64,000 nucleotides of DNA from Bhargavaea beijingensis (GCF_900101985.1 NZ_FNAR01000001.1:124001-188000), one strand, 5' to 3'. Positions 10,729 through 19,111 are shown, counted from the stretch's first letter. Notes: generated by a model from the sequence alone, not told the origin. Program-made: numbers and translations.

Positions 10729-10936
10729 TTCGCGTACGAATCGCGAAAGTTCGCGTGCGAAAAACCCTCGCCCCCGTGGTTTGCGTACGAATCACAAAAA
10801 GTTCGCGTACGAATCGCGAAAGTTCGCGTGCGAACCCCCCCGCCCCCGTGGTTCGCGTACGAATCACAAAAGTTCGCGTGCGAAAAACCCTCGCCCCCCG
10901 TGGTTTGCGTACGAATCGCAAAAGTTCGCGTACTAA
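10729..10936. repeat. Periodic array of nine 12-bp TTCGCGTACGAA-type motifs
   Basis: Nine copies start at 10729, 10750, 10780, 10802, 10823, 10852, 10873, 10904 and 10925. They read TTCGCGTACGAA, TTCGCGTGCGAA or TTTGCGTACGAA, with the last copy degenerate. Most are small inverted repeats (TTCG-N4-CGAA). The steps are 21, 30, 22, 21, 29, 21, 31 and 21 bp, that is 21-22 bp inside groups and 29-31 bp between groups. The between-group spacers are C-rich (CCCTCGCCCCC-like). The irregular steps break any reading frame, so this is not coding. It lies between the ispF terminator and the gltX promoter. Confidence 0.9.
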
Positions 10937-11037
10937 AATCCCCTCGCCCCCAAAAAGTTCTCCCTCCAAAACCCCTGCCACCCGACTTCCCGGCATACCA
11001 GGATTGGTCACGGCCGCCAGCGGCAGCAACCTGGCGC
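10937..11037. other. Spacer between repeat array and gltX promoter
   Basis: About 100 bp of C-rich, G-poor sequence on the plus strand, then a short G+C-rich stretch. No gene, hairpin with T-run or recognised site is seen. Confidence 0.5.
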
Positions 11038-11065
11038 TTTAAAACCACACATGCTGTGGTAAAAT
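11038..11065 (+). promoter_or_regulatory. Candidate gltX promoter with an internal dyad
   Basis: TTTAAA (11038-11043), 16 nt, TAAAAT (11060-11065). The spacer is almost wholly a perfect inverted repeat, ACCACA-CATGC-TGTGGT (11044-11060), ending at the first base of the -10. This could be an operator. The -35 match is moderate. Confidence 0.5.
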
Positions 11066-11106
11066 GGACGGAGCAAACATGTTCGAACGAACAGGAGGAA
11101 CCATCT

Positions 11107-12564
11107 ATGACACAGGAAGTTCGTGTACGCTATGCGCCGAGCCCGACGGGGCATCTGCATATCGGGAACGCCCGGACGGCGCTCTTCAACTATCTTTACG
11201 CACGCCACAACGGCGGCAAGTTCATCATCCGCATCGAAGACACCGACGCGAAGCGCAACATCGAGGGCGGCGAGGAATCGCAGCTCCGCTATCTGAAGTG
11301 GCTTGGCATCGACTGGGACGAGAGCATTGATGTCGGCGGCGAGTACGGTCCGTACCGCCAGTCGGAGCGAAACGACCTATACAAGGAACTGTACGGCGGG
11401 CTCCTGGAAAAGGGTCTGGCCTACAAGTGCTATTGCACCGAAGACGAGCTTGAAGCCGAGCGCGAAGCCCAGCAGGCACGCGGGGAAATGCCGCGCTACA
11501 GCGGCAAGTGCCGCCACCTGACAGACGACGACCGCGCGAAACTGGAGGCGGAGGGCCGCAAGCCGAGCATCCGTTTTGCTGTTCCGGAAGGCCGCACGTA
11601 CAAATTCCACGACATGGTCAAGGATGAGGTGTCGTTCGAGTCTGGCGATATCGGCGACTGGGTCATCGTGAAAAAGGACGGCGTGCCGACCTATAACTTC
11701 GCGGTGGCGGCCGATGACCACTACATGAAGATTTCTCACGTGCTCCGCGGGGATGATCACATCTCCAACACACCGAAGCAACTGATGATCTACGAGGCGT
11801 TCGGCTGGGAGCCGCCGACGTTCGGCCACATGACGCTGATCGTGAACGAAAGCCGCAAGAAATTGTCGAAGCGTGACGAATCGATCATCCAGTTTATCGA
11901 ACAGTACGAAGAGCTCGGATACCTTCCGGAGGCGCTCTTCAACTTTATCGCGCTGCTCGGCTGGTCGCCGAAGGGCGAGGAGGAGATTTTCTCGAAGGAC
12001 GAGTTCATCGAAATGTTCGAAGCGGACCGCCTGTCAAAGTCGCCTGCGCTTTTCGACAAGCAGAAGCTGACATGGATGAACAACCAGTACGTCAAGCAGC
12101 TGCCGCTCGAGGAAGTCGTGAAGCTGGCGCTTCCGCATCTCCAGAAGGCGTGCCGCCTGCCGGAAGAGCTGTCCGCGGAAGAACGCGAATGGGCGGAGCG
12201 CCTGATCGCCCTGTACCAGGAGCAGATGAGCTTCGGCGCGGAAATTGTCGAATTGTCCGCCCAGTTCTTTAACGACGGGATTGAATACGATGAAGAAGCG
12301 AAAGCAGTTCTGTCCGGCGAACAGGTTCCGGAAGTGATGACGGCATTCAAGGCGAAGCTTGAAGAGCTTGAGTCGTTTGACCCGGCATCGATCAAGGGCG
12401 CCATCAAGGCCGTACAAAAGAAAACCGGCCACAAAGGCAAGAATCTCTTCATGCCGATCCGCGTCGTGACGACGGGCCAGACACACGGCCCTGAGCTTCA
12501 GGAAGCGATTTCCCTCCTTGGCCGCGACAAGGTCATCCGCCGCGTCTCCGCGTACGCGGGCTGA
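11107..12564 (+). CDS. gltX: Glutamyl-tRNA synthetase
   Basis: A 485-residue class I aminoacyl-tRNA synthetase charging tRNA-Glu and, in Bacillales, also tRNA-Gln as substrate for GatCAB. The HIGH motif is [10 protein letters not shown] near residue 15; the KMSKS loop is KKLSKRDES near 253. CYCTEDE and CRHL cysteines occupy the zinc-site position of the family. The start is ATG 11107 after AACAGGAGGAA. The longer frame from 10828 runs back through the repeat array and is not real. The cysteine T-box follows downstream. Confidence 0.97.
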   Translation: MTQEVRVRYAPSPTGHLHIGNARTALFNYLYARHNGGKFIIRIEDTDAKRNIEGGEESQLRYLKWLGIDWDESIDVGGEYGPYRQSERNDLYKELYGGLLEKGLAYKCYCTEDELEAEREAQQARGEMPRYSGKCRHLTDDDRAKLEAEGRKPSIRFAVPEGRTYKFHDMVKDEVSFESGDIGDWVIVKKDGVPTYNFAVAADDHYMKISHVLRGDDHISNTPKQLMIYEAFGWEPPTFGHMTLIVNESRKKLSKRDESIIQFIEQYEELGYLPEALFNFIALLGWSPKGEEEIFSKDEFIEMFEADRLSKSPALFDKQKLTWMNNQYVKQLPLEEVVKLALPHLQKACRLPEELSAEEREWAERLIALYQEQMSFGAEIVELSAQFFNDGIEYDEEAKAVLSGEQVPEVMTAFKAKLEELESFDPASIKGAIKAVQKKTGHKGKNLFMPIRVVTTGQTHGPELQEAISLLGRDKVIRRVSAYAG

Positions 12565-12599
12565 ATATACCGGGCATTCGCCGCATACGGTTCAATCAA

Positions 12600-12627
12600 T
12601 TGACATTCCGCGTTCCCCAAGTACAAT
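12600..12627 (+). promoter_or_regulatory. Promoter of the cysE-cysS T-box transcript
   Basis: TTGACA (12600-12605), 16 nt, TACAAT (12622-12627). It starts 36 nt after gltX and predicts a transcript start near 12634, just ahead of the T-box leader. Confidence 0.75.
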
Positions 12628-12654
12628 AAAGGTCAATAAGGATTCAACATACCG

Positions 12655-12897
12655 AAAGCGACGAAGAGGAGAAGTACGTTGCGCATGCTCGTCAGAGAGG
12701 GCCGCCGCCGGCTGAAAGCGGCCCGGGCCGCTGCGCGCGGAAATGCACCTCGGAGCGCCGAGCCGAAGTCCAGTAGGCCGGCCGTCTTGCCCCCGTTACG
12801 GGCACCGAGGGGGGAGGGGCTTTCTGCTCCTCCCAAACCAGAGTGGAACCGCGCATACGAGGCGTCTCTGTCAGCTGACAGAGACGCTTTTTGTTTT
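12655..12897 (+). promoter_or_regulatory. Cysteine T-box leader of cysE-cysS
   Basis: A tRNA-sensing riboswitch. Stem I carries the GAGAG/GGCTGAAAG elements (12695-12717). The specifier codon TGC (Cys, 12744-12746) sits in GAAATGCACC. An AGTA element is near 12773. The T-box AGAGTGGAACCGCG is at 12840-12853. Its bulge reads UGGA, whose variable A pairs with discriminator U73 of tRNA-Cys, agreeing with the specifier. The leader ends in the terminator at 12862-12897. Uncharged tRNA-Cys should favour antitermination and so expression of cysE and cysS. Confidence 0.93.
12862..12897 (+). terminator. T-box terminator before cysE
   Basis: A nearly perfect 12-bp stem GCGTCTCTGTCA / TGACAGAGACGC followed by TTTTTGTTTT. 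It competes with the antiterminator formed by the T-box sequence. Confidence 0.92.
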
Positions 12898-12955
12898 GGC
12901 GGAGCTCCGGGGCGCAACTGCAGCCGTTTTTCGGATTTTGGAGGAATGTTTAACC

Positions 12956-13612
12956 ATGTTCAAGAGGATGAAAGAAGACATCTCGACGATTTTTGATCAG
13001 GACCCTTCGGCAAGGAGTTCAATTGAGATTGTCCTGACATATGCCGGGCTCCATGCGATTTGGGGATACCGGGTCGCCCATTTTCTTCACACGAGAGGAC
13101 TGCGCTTCCTTGCTCGGGTCGTTTCCCAATTCGTCCGGTTCCTGACGGGAATCGAAATCCATCCGGGTGCGGTCATTGGCCGCCGGTTCTTCATCGACCA
13201 CGGCTCCGGTGTCGTCATCGGGGAGACGTGCGTGATCGGCGATGACGTGACGCTTTATCAGGGTGTGACCCTTGGTGGGACCGGCAAAGAAAAAGGGAAG
13301 CGCCACCCGACGCTCGGCAACAATGTACTCATTGCATCCGGGGCTAAGGTGCTCGGTTCGATCACGCTCGGCGACAACGTCAAAGTCGGCGCGGGATCGG
13401 TCGTGCTGAAAGACGTGCCGCCGAACTCGACAGTCGTCGGGATTCCGGGAACGGTCGTCGTCCGGAATGGCGTCAAGGTGACCAGGAAACTGGACCACCA
13501 GGATATCCCGGACCCGGTCGCAGACAAGTGCGACATGCTGGAAGTGAAGATCAAGCGACTTAACAACGAATTGGAACGGCTGCAGGAGCAGTTGAAGGAG
13601 GAGCGACGATGA
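12956..13612 (+). CDS. cysE: Serine O-acetyltransferase
   Basis: A 218-residue enzyme making O-acetyl-L-serine, the cysteine precursor. After a helical N-terminal part comes a left-handed beta-helix of hexapeptide repeats (about residues 60-170) with the catalytic [10 protein letters not shown] segment and [13 protein letters not shown]. The start is ATG 12956 after GGAGGAA (12940-12946). The frame opening at 12743 lies in the T-box. The stop overlaps cysS (ATGA). Both genes consume or provide cysteine and share the T-box. Confidence 0.96.
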   Translation: MFKRMKEDISTIFDQDPSARSSIEIVLTYAGLHAIWGYRVAHFLHTRGLRFLARVVSQFVRFLTGIEIHPGAVIGRRFFIDHGSGVVIGETCVIGDDVTLYQGVTLGGTGKEKGKRHPTLGNNVLIASGAKVLGSITLGDNVKVGAGSVVLKDVPPNSTVVGIPGTVVVRNGVKVTRKLDHQDIPDPVADKCDMLEVKIKRLNNELERLQEQLKEERR

Positions 13613-15009
13613 CCATTCAGATTTTCAATACTCTCACCAGACAAAAAGAACCGTTTGTCCCTATCGAAAAAGGGAAAGTGAAGATGTATGTGTGCGGCCC
13701 GACCGTCTACAACTACATCCATATCGGCAATGCGCGTCCGGTCATCGTCTACGACACGGTCCGCAATTACCTGGAGTACAAGGGCTACGATGTCCATTAT
13801 GTCTCAAACTTCACCGACGTCGACGACAAGATCATCAAGGCGGCAAATGAGCATGGCGAAGAAGTCGGCGAACTGACGGAGCGGTTCATCGCCGCGTATT
13901 TCGCGGATATCGAGGCGCTCGGTTGCCGCCATGCGGACGACCATCCGCGCGTCACAGCGCATATACGGGACATCATCGACTTTATCGGTGTGCTGATCGA
14001 CAAGGGCTATGCTTACGAGTCGGGCGGCGATGTGTATTACCGGACGAGAAAATTCGACGGCTACGGCAAGCTATCCCAGCAGTCGATCGACGAGCTCAAG
14101 GTCGGCGCGCGCATCCAGCCGGGAGAGAAAAAGGAGGACGCGCTCGACTTTGCCCTCTGGAAGGGCGTGAAGCCCGGTGAGGTCTCGTGGGAAAGCCCGT
14201 GGGGCGCGGGCCGGCCGGGCTGGCACATCGAGTGCTCAGTCATGGCGAGGGAAGTGCTCGGGGACACGATCGACATTCACGCCGGCGGCCAGGACCTGAC
14301 ATTCCCGCACCACGAGAACGAAATTGCCCAGAGCGAAGCGCACAACGACAAGACTTTCGCCAACTACTGGATGCACAACGGCTACGTCAATATCGACAAC
14401 GAGAAAATGTCGAAATCACTCGGCAACTTCATCACTGTCCACGATCTCCGGCAGAAGATCGACCCGCAGGTGTTGCGCTACTTTATGCTGACCGTCCATT
14501 ACCGGAACCCGATCAACTTCTCATCGGAAGTGATCGAAGATGCGGAAAGCGCGCTCGGGCGGCTTCGGACGGCGTACCGCAACCTCATGTTCCGCCTCGG
14601 GCAGACAGCGGACAACGGCGACCAGGCCGACGTCTGGCTTCACCGGATCACGGAAGCGGAGAAGGCGTTCGTAGATGCCATGGACGATGACTTCAACACG
14701 GCAAACGCCATTGCTGCACTTTTCGATCTGGCCCGATTGTCCAACACCTACCTGAACGAGAAAAACACCCAGAAAGACGTGCTCCAGGCATTCCTCGGCA
14801 CATTCGGCAAACTTGCCGGCGTGCTCGGCATCTCCCTTGAGACGGCGGATGAACTTCCGGGAGAGGAAGTCGATGCATTGATTGCCGAACGCGAAGAGGC
14901 ACGTAAAAACCGTGATTTCAAGCGCGCTGACGAAATTCGTGATCACCTGCTGAGCCAGGGCATCGTCCTTGAGGATACCCGTCAGGGCGTCCGCTGGAAG
15001 AGGGGCTGA
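13609..15009 (+). CDS. cysS: Cysteinyl-tRNA synthetase
   Basis: A 466-residue class I synthetase. [19 protein letters not shown] holds a zinc-ligand cysteine and the HIGH motif. ECSVMA and [13 protein letters not shown] supply the other zinc ligands. EKMSKSLGN (about residue 265) is the KMSKS loop. It overlaps cysE by 4 nt. The next gene, mrnC, begins 4 nt after the stop, as in the Bacillus operon. Confidence 0.98.
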   Translation: MTIQIFNTLTRQKEPFVPIEKGKVKMYVCGPTVYNYIHIGNARPVIVYDTVRNYLEYKGYDVHYVSNFTDVDDKIIKAANEHGEEVGELTERFIAAYFADIEALGCRHADDHPRVTAHIRDIIDFIGVLIDKGYAYESGGDVYYRTRKFDGYGKLSQQSIDELKVGARIQPGEKKEDALDFALWKGVKPGEVSWESPWGAGRPGWHIECSVMAREVLGDTIDIHAGGQDLTFPHHENEIAQSEAHNDKTFANYWMHNGYVNIDNEKMSKSLGNFITVHDLRQKIDPQVLRYFMLTVHYRNPINFSSEVIEDAESALGRLRTAYRNLMFRLGQTADNGDQADVWLHRITEAEKAFVDAMDDDFNTANAIAALFDLARLSNTYLNEKNTQKDVLQAFLGTFGKLAGVLGISLETADELPGEEVDALIAEREEARKNRDFKRADEIRDHLLSQGIVLEDTRQGVRWKRG

Positions 15010-15013
15010 TCGG

Positions 15014-15433
15014 ATGGCCGGAATCAGTGATGGCGACATCCGCCAGCTAAACGGGCTTGCGCTCGCCTATATGGGGGACGCGGTCTACGAAGTCGCTGTC
15101 CGCGAGCACCTGATCCGCTCCGGGCGGGCGAAGCCGAACACCCTTCACCGGCTTGCGACCGGCTACGTATCGGCAAAGTCCCAGGCGGCGATCATTCTCT
15201 CGATGGAGGAGGGCGGATTCCTCGAGGAAGCGGAATCCGCGGTCGTCCGCCGGGGGCGCAATGCCAAATCGGGACATGCCCCGAAAAACACCGACATACA
15301 GACGTACAATTACAGCACGGCTTTCGAGGCGCTGGTCGGCTATCTGCATCTGCTCGGGAATGAAGAGCGGCTGGACGAAGTGATCCGATACGCCATCGAC
15401 TTTGCCGAATCGAAAGGAGGGGAAGTGCGGTGA
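15014..15433 (+). CDS. mrnC: Mini-ribonuclease III
   Basis: A 139-residue RNase III-fold endonuclease lacking a double-strand RNA-binding domain, known in B. subtilis for maturing 23S rRNA ends. [20 protein letters not shown] is the catalytic-motif region. [10 protein letters not shown] near the C-terminus carries the second acidic site. The start is ATG 15014, just after the cysS stop; a frame from 14969 lies inside cysS. The stop overlaps the rlmB GTG start (GTGA). Confidence 0.94.
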   Translation: MAGISDGDIRQLNGLALAYMGDAVYEVAVREHLIRSGRAKPNTLHRLATGYVSAKSQAAIILSMEEGGFLEEAESAVVRRGRNAKSGHAPKNTDIQTYNYSTAFEALVGYLHLLGNEERLDEVIRYAIDFAESKGGEVR

Positions 15434-16185
15434 CGAACCGTGAAGAAGAAATCATTGCGGGGCGCAATCCCGTCCTCGAGGCGCTGCGTTCCGGGCGACA
15501 GCTGAACAAAGTCTGGATTGCCGAAGGCATGCAGAAGGGCTTTGCTTCGGATATCCGCCGGCTTGCAAAAGAATCCGGCACGGTTGTCCAGCAGGTGCCG
15601 AAGAAAAAGCTCGACCAACTGACCGAGCTGACCCACCAGGGTGTCGCCGCTTCGGTTGCCGCGTACGGCTACGCGGAAATGGATGATCTGTTCCGCCGGG
15701 CGGAGGAGCGCGGTGAGGATCCGTTTTTCCTCATCCTGGACGAGCTCGAGGACCCGCACAATCTGGGATCGATCCTCCGGACGGCAGATGCGTCCGGCGT
15801 CCACGGCATCATGATTCCGAAGAGGCGTTCCGTCGGCCTGACCGGCGTGGTCGCCAAGGCGTCGACCGGCGCGATCGAGCATGTCCCGGTCGTGCGGGTC
15901 GGCAATATGGCACGCACCGTGGATGAACTGAAAGGCCGCGGCGTATGGATTGCCGGCACGGATGCCAAAGGGGAGGCGGACTACCGCAGCATGGATGCCG
16001 GCCTGCCGCTCGCCGTCATCATCGGCAGTGAGGGCCGCGGCATGAGCCGTCTTCTCCGGGACAAATGCGACTTCCTGTACAGCCTTCCGATGGTCGGCCA
16101 CGTCAATTCCCTGAATGCCTCCGTCGCGGCGGCCCTTCTCATGTACGAAGTGTTCCGCAAGCGTGATCCGGAAGGCGGTCAGTGA
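15430..16185 (+). CDS. rlmB: 23S rRNA 2'-O-methyltransferase RlmB (TrmH/SpoU family)
   Basis: A 251-residue SPOUT methyltransferase. The N-terminal substrate-binding domain begins [15 protein letters not shown]. The knotted SAM domain shows [28 protein letters not shown] and [17 protein letters not shown]. It modifies a conserved guanosine in 23S rRNA (G2251 by E. coli numbering) according to the family; the exact target is inferred. The start is GTG 15430, overlapping the mrnC stop. The following start codon overlaps this stop (TGATG). Confidence 0.93.
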   Translation: MTNREEEIIAGRNPVLEALRSGRQLNKVWIAEGMQKGFASDIRRLAKESGTVVQQVPKKKLDQLTELTHQGVAASVAAYGYAEMDDLFRRAEERGEDPFFLILDELEDPHNLGSILRTADASGVHGIMIPKRRSVGLTGVVAKASTGAIEHVPVVRVGNMARTVDELKGRGVWIAGTDAKGEADYRSMDAGLPLAVIIGSEGRGMSRLLRDKCDFLYSLPMVGHVNSLNASVAAALLMYEVFRKRDPEGGQ

Positions 16186-16694
16186 TGGACGTCCTGATCG
16201 TCGACGGCTATAACATCATCGGCGACTGGCCGGAGCTGAAAATGCTCCGGGATGCCCGGCTTGAGGATGCCCGCGACCTGCTCGTCGAGATGATGGCGGA
16301 ATACCGGGCGTATACGGGCTGGCGGGTGATTGTCGTCTTCGATGCGCAGTACGTCCCGGGCATTCCGAAGCCGGAGCGGCGGCGGGATGTCGAAGTGATC
16401 TATACAAGGGAGAATGAGACGGCTGATGAACGCATCGAGCGCCTGGCCTCCGAACTCGGAAACCGGCGGACCCGGGTGCATGTCGCCACATCGGACTTTA
16501 CCGAGCAACGTGTCATTTTCGCGCAGGGCGCCCTCCGGAAATCCGCCCGCGAACTCCGGCTCGAAATGGGTGAAGTCCGTGACGGCATTGCAAAACGGGT
16601 GAAGGAAATCCGCGAAAACCGGCCGTTCTCCAAGATCCCGCTCAGCGACGATGTGGCCGAAATTTTCGAAAAATGGCGCCGCGGACTCAAATGA
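16185..16694 (+). CDS. rae1: Ribosome-dependent mRNA endonuclease Rae1 (YacP)
   Basis: A 169-residue NYN/PIN-fold protein. [19 protein letters not shown] carries the first catalytic aspartate. VVFDAQ and TRVHVATSDFTEQR supply the others. B. subtilis Rae1 cleaves mRNA in the ribosomal A site; that role is taken from the family. ATG 16185 overlaps the rlmB stop. A GTG one codon earlier is possible but less likely. The gene precedes sigH, as in Bacillus. Confidence 0.93.
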   Translation: MDVLIVDGYNIIGDWPELKMLRDARLEDARDLLVEMMAEYRAYTGWRVIVVFDAQYVPGIPKPERRRDVEVIYTRENETADERIERLASELGNRRTRVHVATSDFTEQRVIFAQGALRKSARELRLEMGEVRDGIAKRVKEIRENRPFSKIPLSDDVAEIFEKWRRGLK

Positions 16695-16698
16695 GCAG

Positions 16699-16728
16699 TT
16701 GACGACAATATTTTCCTTCCTGTACACT
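16699..16728 (+). promoter_or_regulatory. Candidate sigH promoter
   Basis: TTGACG (16699-16704), 18 nt, TACACT (16723-16728), starting 4 nt past the rae1 stop codon. This allows sigH expression apart from the upstream operon. Confidence 0.6.
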
Positions 16729-16764
16729 TGTCATTAAATTCGTGGGGGACCGGGGTGATCTGAA

Positions 16765-17418
16765 ATGATGATTGACAGCCGGAAAGAGGTTTTGGGGGAA
16801 TCGTTTGAAAACCATAGCGATGAGTCGCTTGTCGGGCTGGTGCATGCCGGGAGGTCGGACGCGCTCGATTACCTGATCCGGAAGTATCATTATTTCGTCC
16901 GGATGAAAGCGCGCTCATACTTCCTGGTCGGAGCGGACCGGGAAGACATCATCCAAGAGGGGATGATCGGCCTGTACAAGGCAATCCGGGACTTTCGCCC
17001 GGATAAGCTCAGCTCATTCCGCGCCTTTGCGGAGCTCTGCATCACGCGGCAAATCATCACAGCGATCAAGACTGCGACGCGCCAAAAGCATATCCCGCTC
17101 AATTCGTCGATCTCACTTGACAAGCCGGTCTACGAGGATGAGTCCGAGCGGACGCTTCTGGATATGCTGACGGGGCCGGAGCTGGACGACCCCGCGGATC
17201 TCATGGTTCACCGGGAGGATTTCCACCGGCTTGAGGAAGAGGTCAACAACGTCCTGAGCACACTGGAACGGCAAGTGCTCGCCCTTTATCTGGAGGGACG
17301 CAGCTACCAGGAAATATCGGACAAGCTCGACCGCCAGGTGAAGTCGATTGATAACGCCCTCCAGCGGATCAAGAGGAAATTGGAGCAGCACCTTGCCGCC
17401 GCGGGGGCGCGCCGGTAG
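16765..17418 (+). CDS. sigH: RNA polymerase sigma-H factor
   Basis: A 217-residue sigma-70-family factor controlling transition-state, competence and early sporulation genes in Bacillus. Region 2 spans MKARSYFLVGADREDIIQEG to FRAFAELCITRQIITAIKTATR (residues ~50-105). Region 4 has the helix-turn-helix LEGRSYQEISDKLDRQVKSI near 170-190. The start is ATG 16765 after GGGGTGAT. A long G+C-rich gap follows before secE. Whether this organism sporulates cannot be told from the window. Confidence 0.96.
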   Translation: MMIDSRKEVLGESFENHSDESLVGLVHAGRSDALDYLIRKYHYFVRMKARSYFLVGADREDIIQEGMIGLYKAIRDFRPDKLSSFRAFAELCITRQIITAIKTATRQKHIPLNSSISLDKPVYEDESERTLLDMLTGPELDDPADLMVHREDFHRLEEEVNNVLSTLERQVLALYLEGRSYQEISDKLDRQVKSIDNALQRIKRKLEQHLAAAGARR

Positions 17419-17431
17419 GCACCCGGCCGCG

Positions 17432-17460
17432 TTGACAGCCTTGTTTGCAGGTGGTAGGCT
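17432..17460 (+). promoter_or_regulatory. Candidate secE promoter
   Basis: Perfect TTGACA (17432-17437), 17 nt, TAGGCT (17455-17460) preceded by TGG, giving an extended -10. The predicted leader is about 130 nt. rpmGB, present here in B. subtilis, is missing. Confidence 0.65.
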
Positions 17461-17600
17461 GTAAACGGACCGGTCCGCGGATCGGCGGCACGGCCGTCCT
17501 TACCCGGCGGCCGGCGGAAAATCGTGATGCGACGCCGGAACTTCCGGTGACACAACCACACTTGACTTAGACACATTTACAATCCGGAGGTTTACGATAA

Positions 17601-17786
17601 ATGGGCAAGATTCGTGAGTTTTTCAGCGGCGTCGTCTCCGAGATGCGGAAGGTCAGCTGGCCGAAGCGCAAAGAACTGACCAAGTACACGATTGTCGTTC
17701 TTTCGACGGTCGTATTCATGGCTTTGTTCTTCGTAGTGATCGACCTTGGCATTTCGGAGCTGTTCCGCTGGTTCCTGAGCATCTGA
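17601..17786 (+). CDS. secE: Preprotein translocase subunit SecE
   Basis: A 61-residue single-span inner-membrane protein that clamps SecY. The amphipathic helix with SEMRKVSWPKRKELTKYT precedes one transmembrane segment (IVVLSTVVFMALFFVVIDLG, residues ~31-50). The length is normal for Bacillales. ATG 17601 follows CCGGAGG. A terminator-like hairpin separates it from nusG. Confidence 0.96.
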   Translation: MGKIREFFSGVVSEMRKVSWPKRKELTKYTIVVLSTVVFMALFFVVIDLGISELFRWFLSI

Positions 17787-17815
17787 CTCAGGCTGTCTGA
17801 ATACATGGCCACAAT

Positions 17816-17845
17816 AGCCCGTCTGGAAGACCGCACGGGCTTTTT
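17816..17845 (+). terminator. Terminator between secE and nusG
   Basis: Stem AGCCCGT / ACGGGCT (17816-17822, 17835-17841) with TTTTT. The 12-nt loop can form a further GTC/GAC pairing. No clear promoter lies between it and nusG, so it may act as an attenuator. Confidence 0.65.
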
Positions 17846-17859
17846 CATTTTGCTGAAGT

Positions 17860-17931
17860 CCGGGGCGGTTGTGTCTGCCGGATGCGGACACACTCATTGG
17901 AGGAGCCGCATCCGGGAAACCGCCGCCCCGG
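17860..17931 (+). promoter_or_regulatory. Structured leader upstream of nusG
   Basis: Nested inverted repeats. The outer arm is CCGGGGCGGTT (17860-17870) with AACCGC-CGC-CCCGG (17918-17931, 3-nt bulge). The inner arm is CCGGATGCGG (17878-17887) with CCGCATCCGG (17906-17915). An alternative pairing GTGTC (17871-17875) with GACAC (17887-17891) excludes the inner stem. There is no T-run, so it is not a simple terminator. It ends 55 nt before nusG. Confidence 0.6.
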
Positions 17932-17955
17932 CGCTCAGTCGTTGATTTGGAAGTG

Positions 17956-17989
17956 AAAGGGAGGGACGGACGGCCAGTCCGATCGAATG
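17956..17989 (+). promoter_or_regulatory. Hairpin-bridged ribosome binding site of nusG
   Basis: The only good Shine-Dalgarno, AAAGGGAGGG (17956-17965), is 21 nt from the ATG at 17987. The gap contains a perfect 5-bp hairpin CGGAC-GGCCA-GTCCG (17967-17981). If folded, this leaves an effective spacing of about 6 nt. Confidence 0.6.
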
Positions 17990-18520
17990 GAGAAAAATTG
18001 GTACGTGGTGCACACCTATTCCGGATACGAGAATAAGGTGAAGGCGAACCTTGAAAAACGGGTCGAAACGATGGGAATGCTTGATAAGATCTTCCGCGTC
18101 ATCGTTCCCGAAGAACAGGAAACAGAGCTGAAAGACGGCAAGAAAAAGACCGTCATGCGAAAAACTTTCCCGGGATATGTCCTCGTCGAAATGATCATGA
18201 CGGATGATTCCTGGTACGTCGTCCGCAACACGCCGGGCGTCACGGGCTTTATCGGCTCGTCCGGCGGCGGTGCGAAACCGACGCCGCTCATGCCGGACGA
18301 GGTCGACTTTATCCTCCGCCAGATGGGCATGAAGGAAGCCAAAGTCGAAATGGACGTCGAAGAAGGCGAACTTGTCGAAGTGCTCGAAGGGCCGTTCGCG
18401 AACTTCCAGGGCACGGTCGAGGAAGTCGATCCGGCCAAGGGCAAAGTCAAAGTCGCCGTCGAGATGTTCGGGCGCGAGACGAAGATGGAACTTGATTTCG
18501 CCCAGATTCGTAAAATTTGA
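17987..18520 (+). CDS. nusG: Transcription elongation factor NusG
   Basis: A 177-residue factor binding the RNA polymerase clamp and affecting pausing, termination and ribosome coupling. The N-terminal NGN domain (MEKNWYVVHTYSGYENKVKA onward, ~1-115) is followed by a KOW domain (VEVLEGPFANFQGTVEEVD, ~125-177). The start is fixed by the near-identity of its first residues to B. subtilis NusG. Its Shine-Dalgarno lies unusually far upstream (17956-17965). The next unit, rplK-rplA, has its own promoter starting 9 nt after the stop. Confidence 0.97.
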   Translation: MEKNWYVVHTYSGYENKVKANLEKRVETMGMLDKIFRVIVPEEQETELKDGKKKTVMRKTFPGYVLVEMIMTDDSWYVVRNTPGVTGFIGSSGGGAKPTPLMPDEVDFILRQMGMKEAKVEMDVEEGELVEVLEGPFANFQGTVEEVDPAKGKVKVAVEMFGRETKMELDFAQIRKI

Positions 18521-18529
18521 CATCCCCGC

Positions 18530-18558
18530 TTGCATGCGGGAGGCGTTAGTGGTATTAT
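18530..18558 (+). promoter_or_regulatory. Promoter of rplK-rplA
   Basis: TTGCAT (18530-18535), 17 nt, TATTAT (18553-18558) with upstream TGG (extended -10). The transcript would begin near 18565, giving a leader of about 120 nt with several small hairpins. Confidence 0.78.
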
Positions 18559-18633
18559 TCCATAGGTCAGGCCTAAAATGGGCCTGCTGCGGATCAACCG
18601 TATTCTACCGGCAATGCCGGCAGACACATATGA

Positions 18634-18658
18634 GTGGGAGGGGCAACCCTATTACCAC
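18634..18658 (+). promoter_or_regulatory. Presumed L1-binding leader element before rplK
   Basis: GTGG-G-AGGG-GCAA-CCCT-ATTA-CCAC folds as two stacked short stems with an asymmetric internal loop. A near copy lies before rplA. The position fits L1 autoregulation, but the binding assignment is inference. Confidence 0.5.
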
Positions 18659-18685
18659 ATCACGGACTTTAAGGAGGTGCGTCTC

Positions 18686-19111
18686 GTGGCTAAAAAAGTA
18701 AGCAAAATCGTTAAACTGCAAATCCCTGCAGGTAAAGCAAACCCGGCACCACCGGTCGGACCGGCACTCGGTCAGGCAGGTGTGAACATCATGGGCTTCT
18801 GTAAGGAATTCAACGCACGGACATCTGACCAGGCAGGTCTCATCATCCCTGTTGAGATCACGGTTTTTGAAGACCGCTCGTTTACATTCATTACAAAAAC
18901 TCCGCCGGCTGCCGTTCTTCTGAAGAAAGCAGCAGGCATCGATAAGGCGTCCGGCGAACCGAACAAAAACAAGGTTGCCGTCGTCAAGCGTGATAAAGTC
19001 CGCGAAATCGCGGAGACTAAAATGCCGGACCTCAACGCCGCTTCTGTTGAAGCAGCGATGCAGATGGTCGAAGGCACTGCCCGCAGCATGGGCATCACGA
19101 TCGAAGACTGA
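18686..19111 (+). CDS. rplK: 50S ribosomal protein L11
   Basis: A 141-residue protein of the GTPase-associated centre, binding 23S rRNA helices 43/44. The N-terminal [20 protein letters not shown] is the proline-rich family signature. The C-terminal rRNA-binding domain contains [20 protein letters not shown]. The start is GTG 18686, 5 nt after AAGGAGGTGC; the ATG-less frame upstream from 18578 is leader. rplA follows after a 117-nt gap with its own hairpin and leader motif. Confidence 0.97.
   Translation: MAKKVSKIVKLQIPAGKANPAPPVGPALGQAGVNIMGFCKEFNARTSDQAGLIIPVEITVFEDRSFTFITKTPPAAVLLKKAAGIDKASGEPNKNKVAVVKRDKVREIAETKMPDLNAASVEAAMQMVEGTARSMGITIED

Noticed and set aside
10709-10936. Repetitive 75-residue frame through the TTCGCGTACGAA array
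   Set aside because: It is a GTG start without Shine-Dalgarno, inside a terminator-adjacent region. The 22-, 29- and 31-bp steps shift the frame, so no constant peptide repeat is preserved.
10729-10936. CRISPR array
   Set aside because: The repeats are only 12 bp, spacers are near-identical and partly 9 bp long, and no cas genes are present.
17562-17583. TTGACT...TACAAT as secE promoter
   Set aside because: The spacer is only 10 nt. The TTGACA-17-TAGGCT pair upstream is much better.
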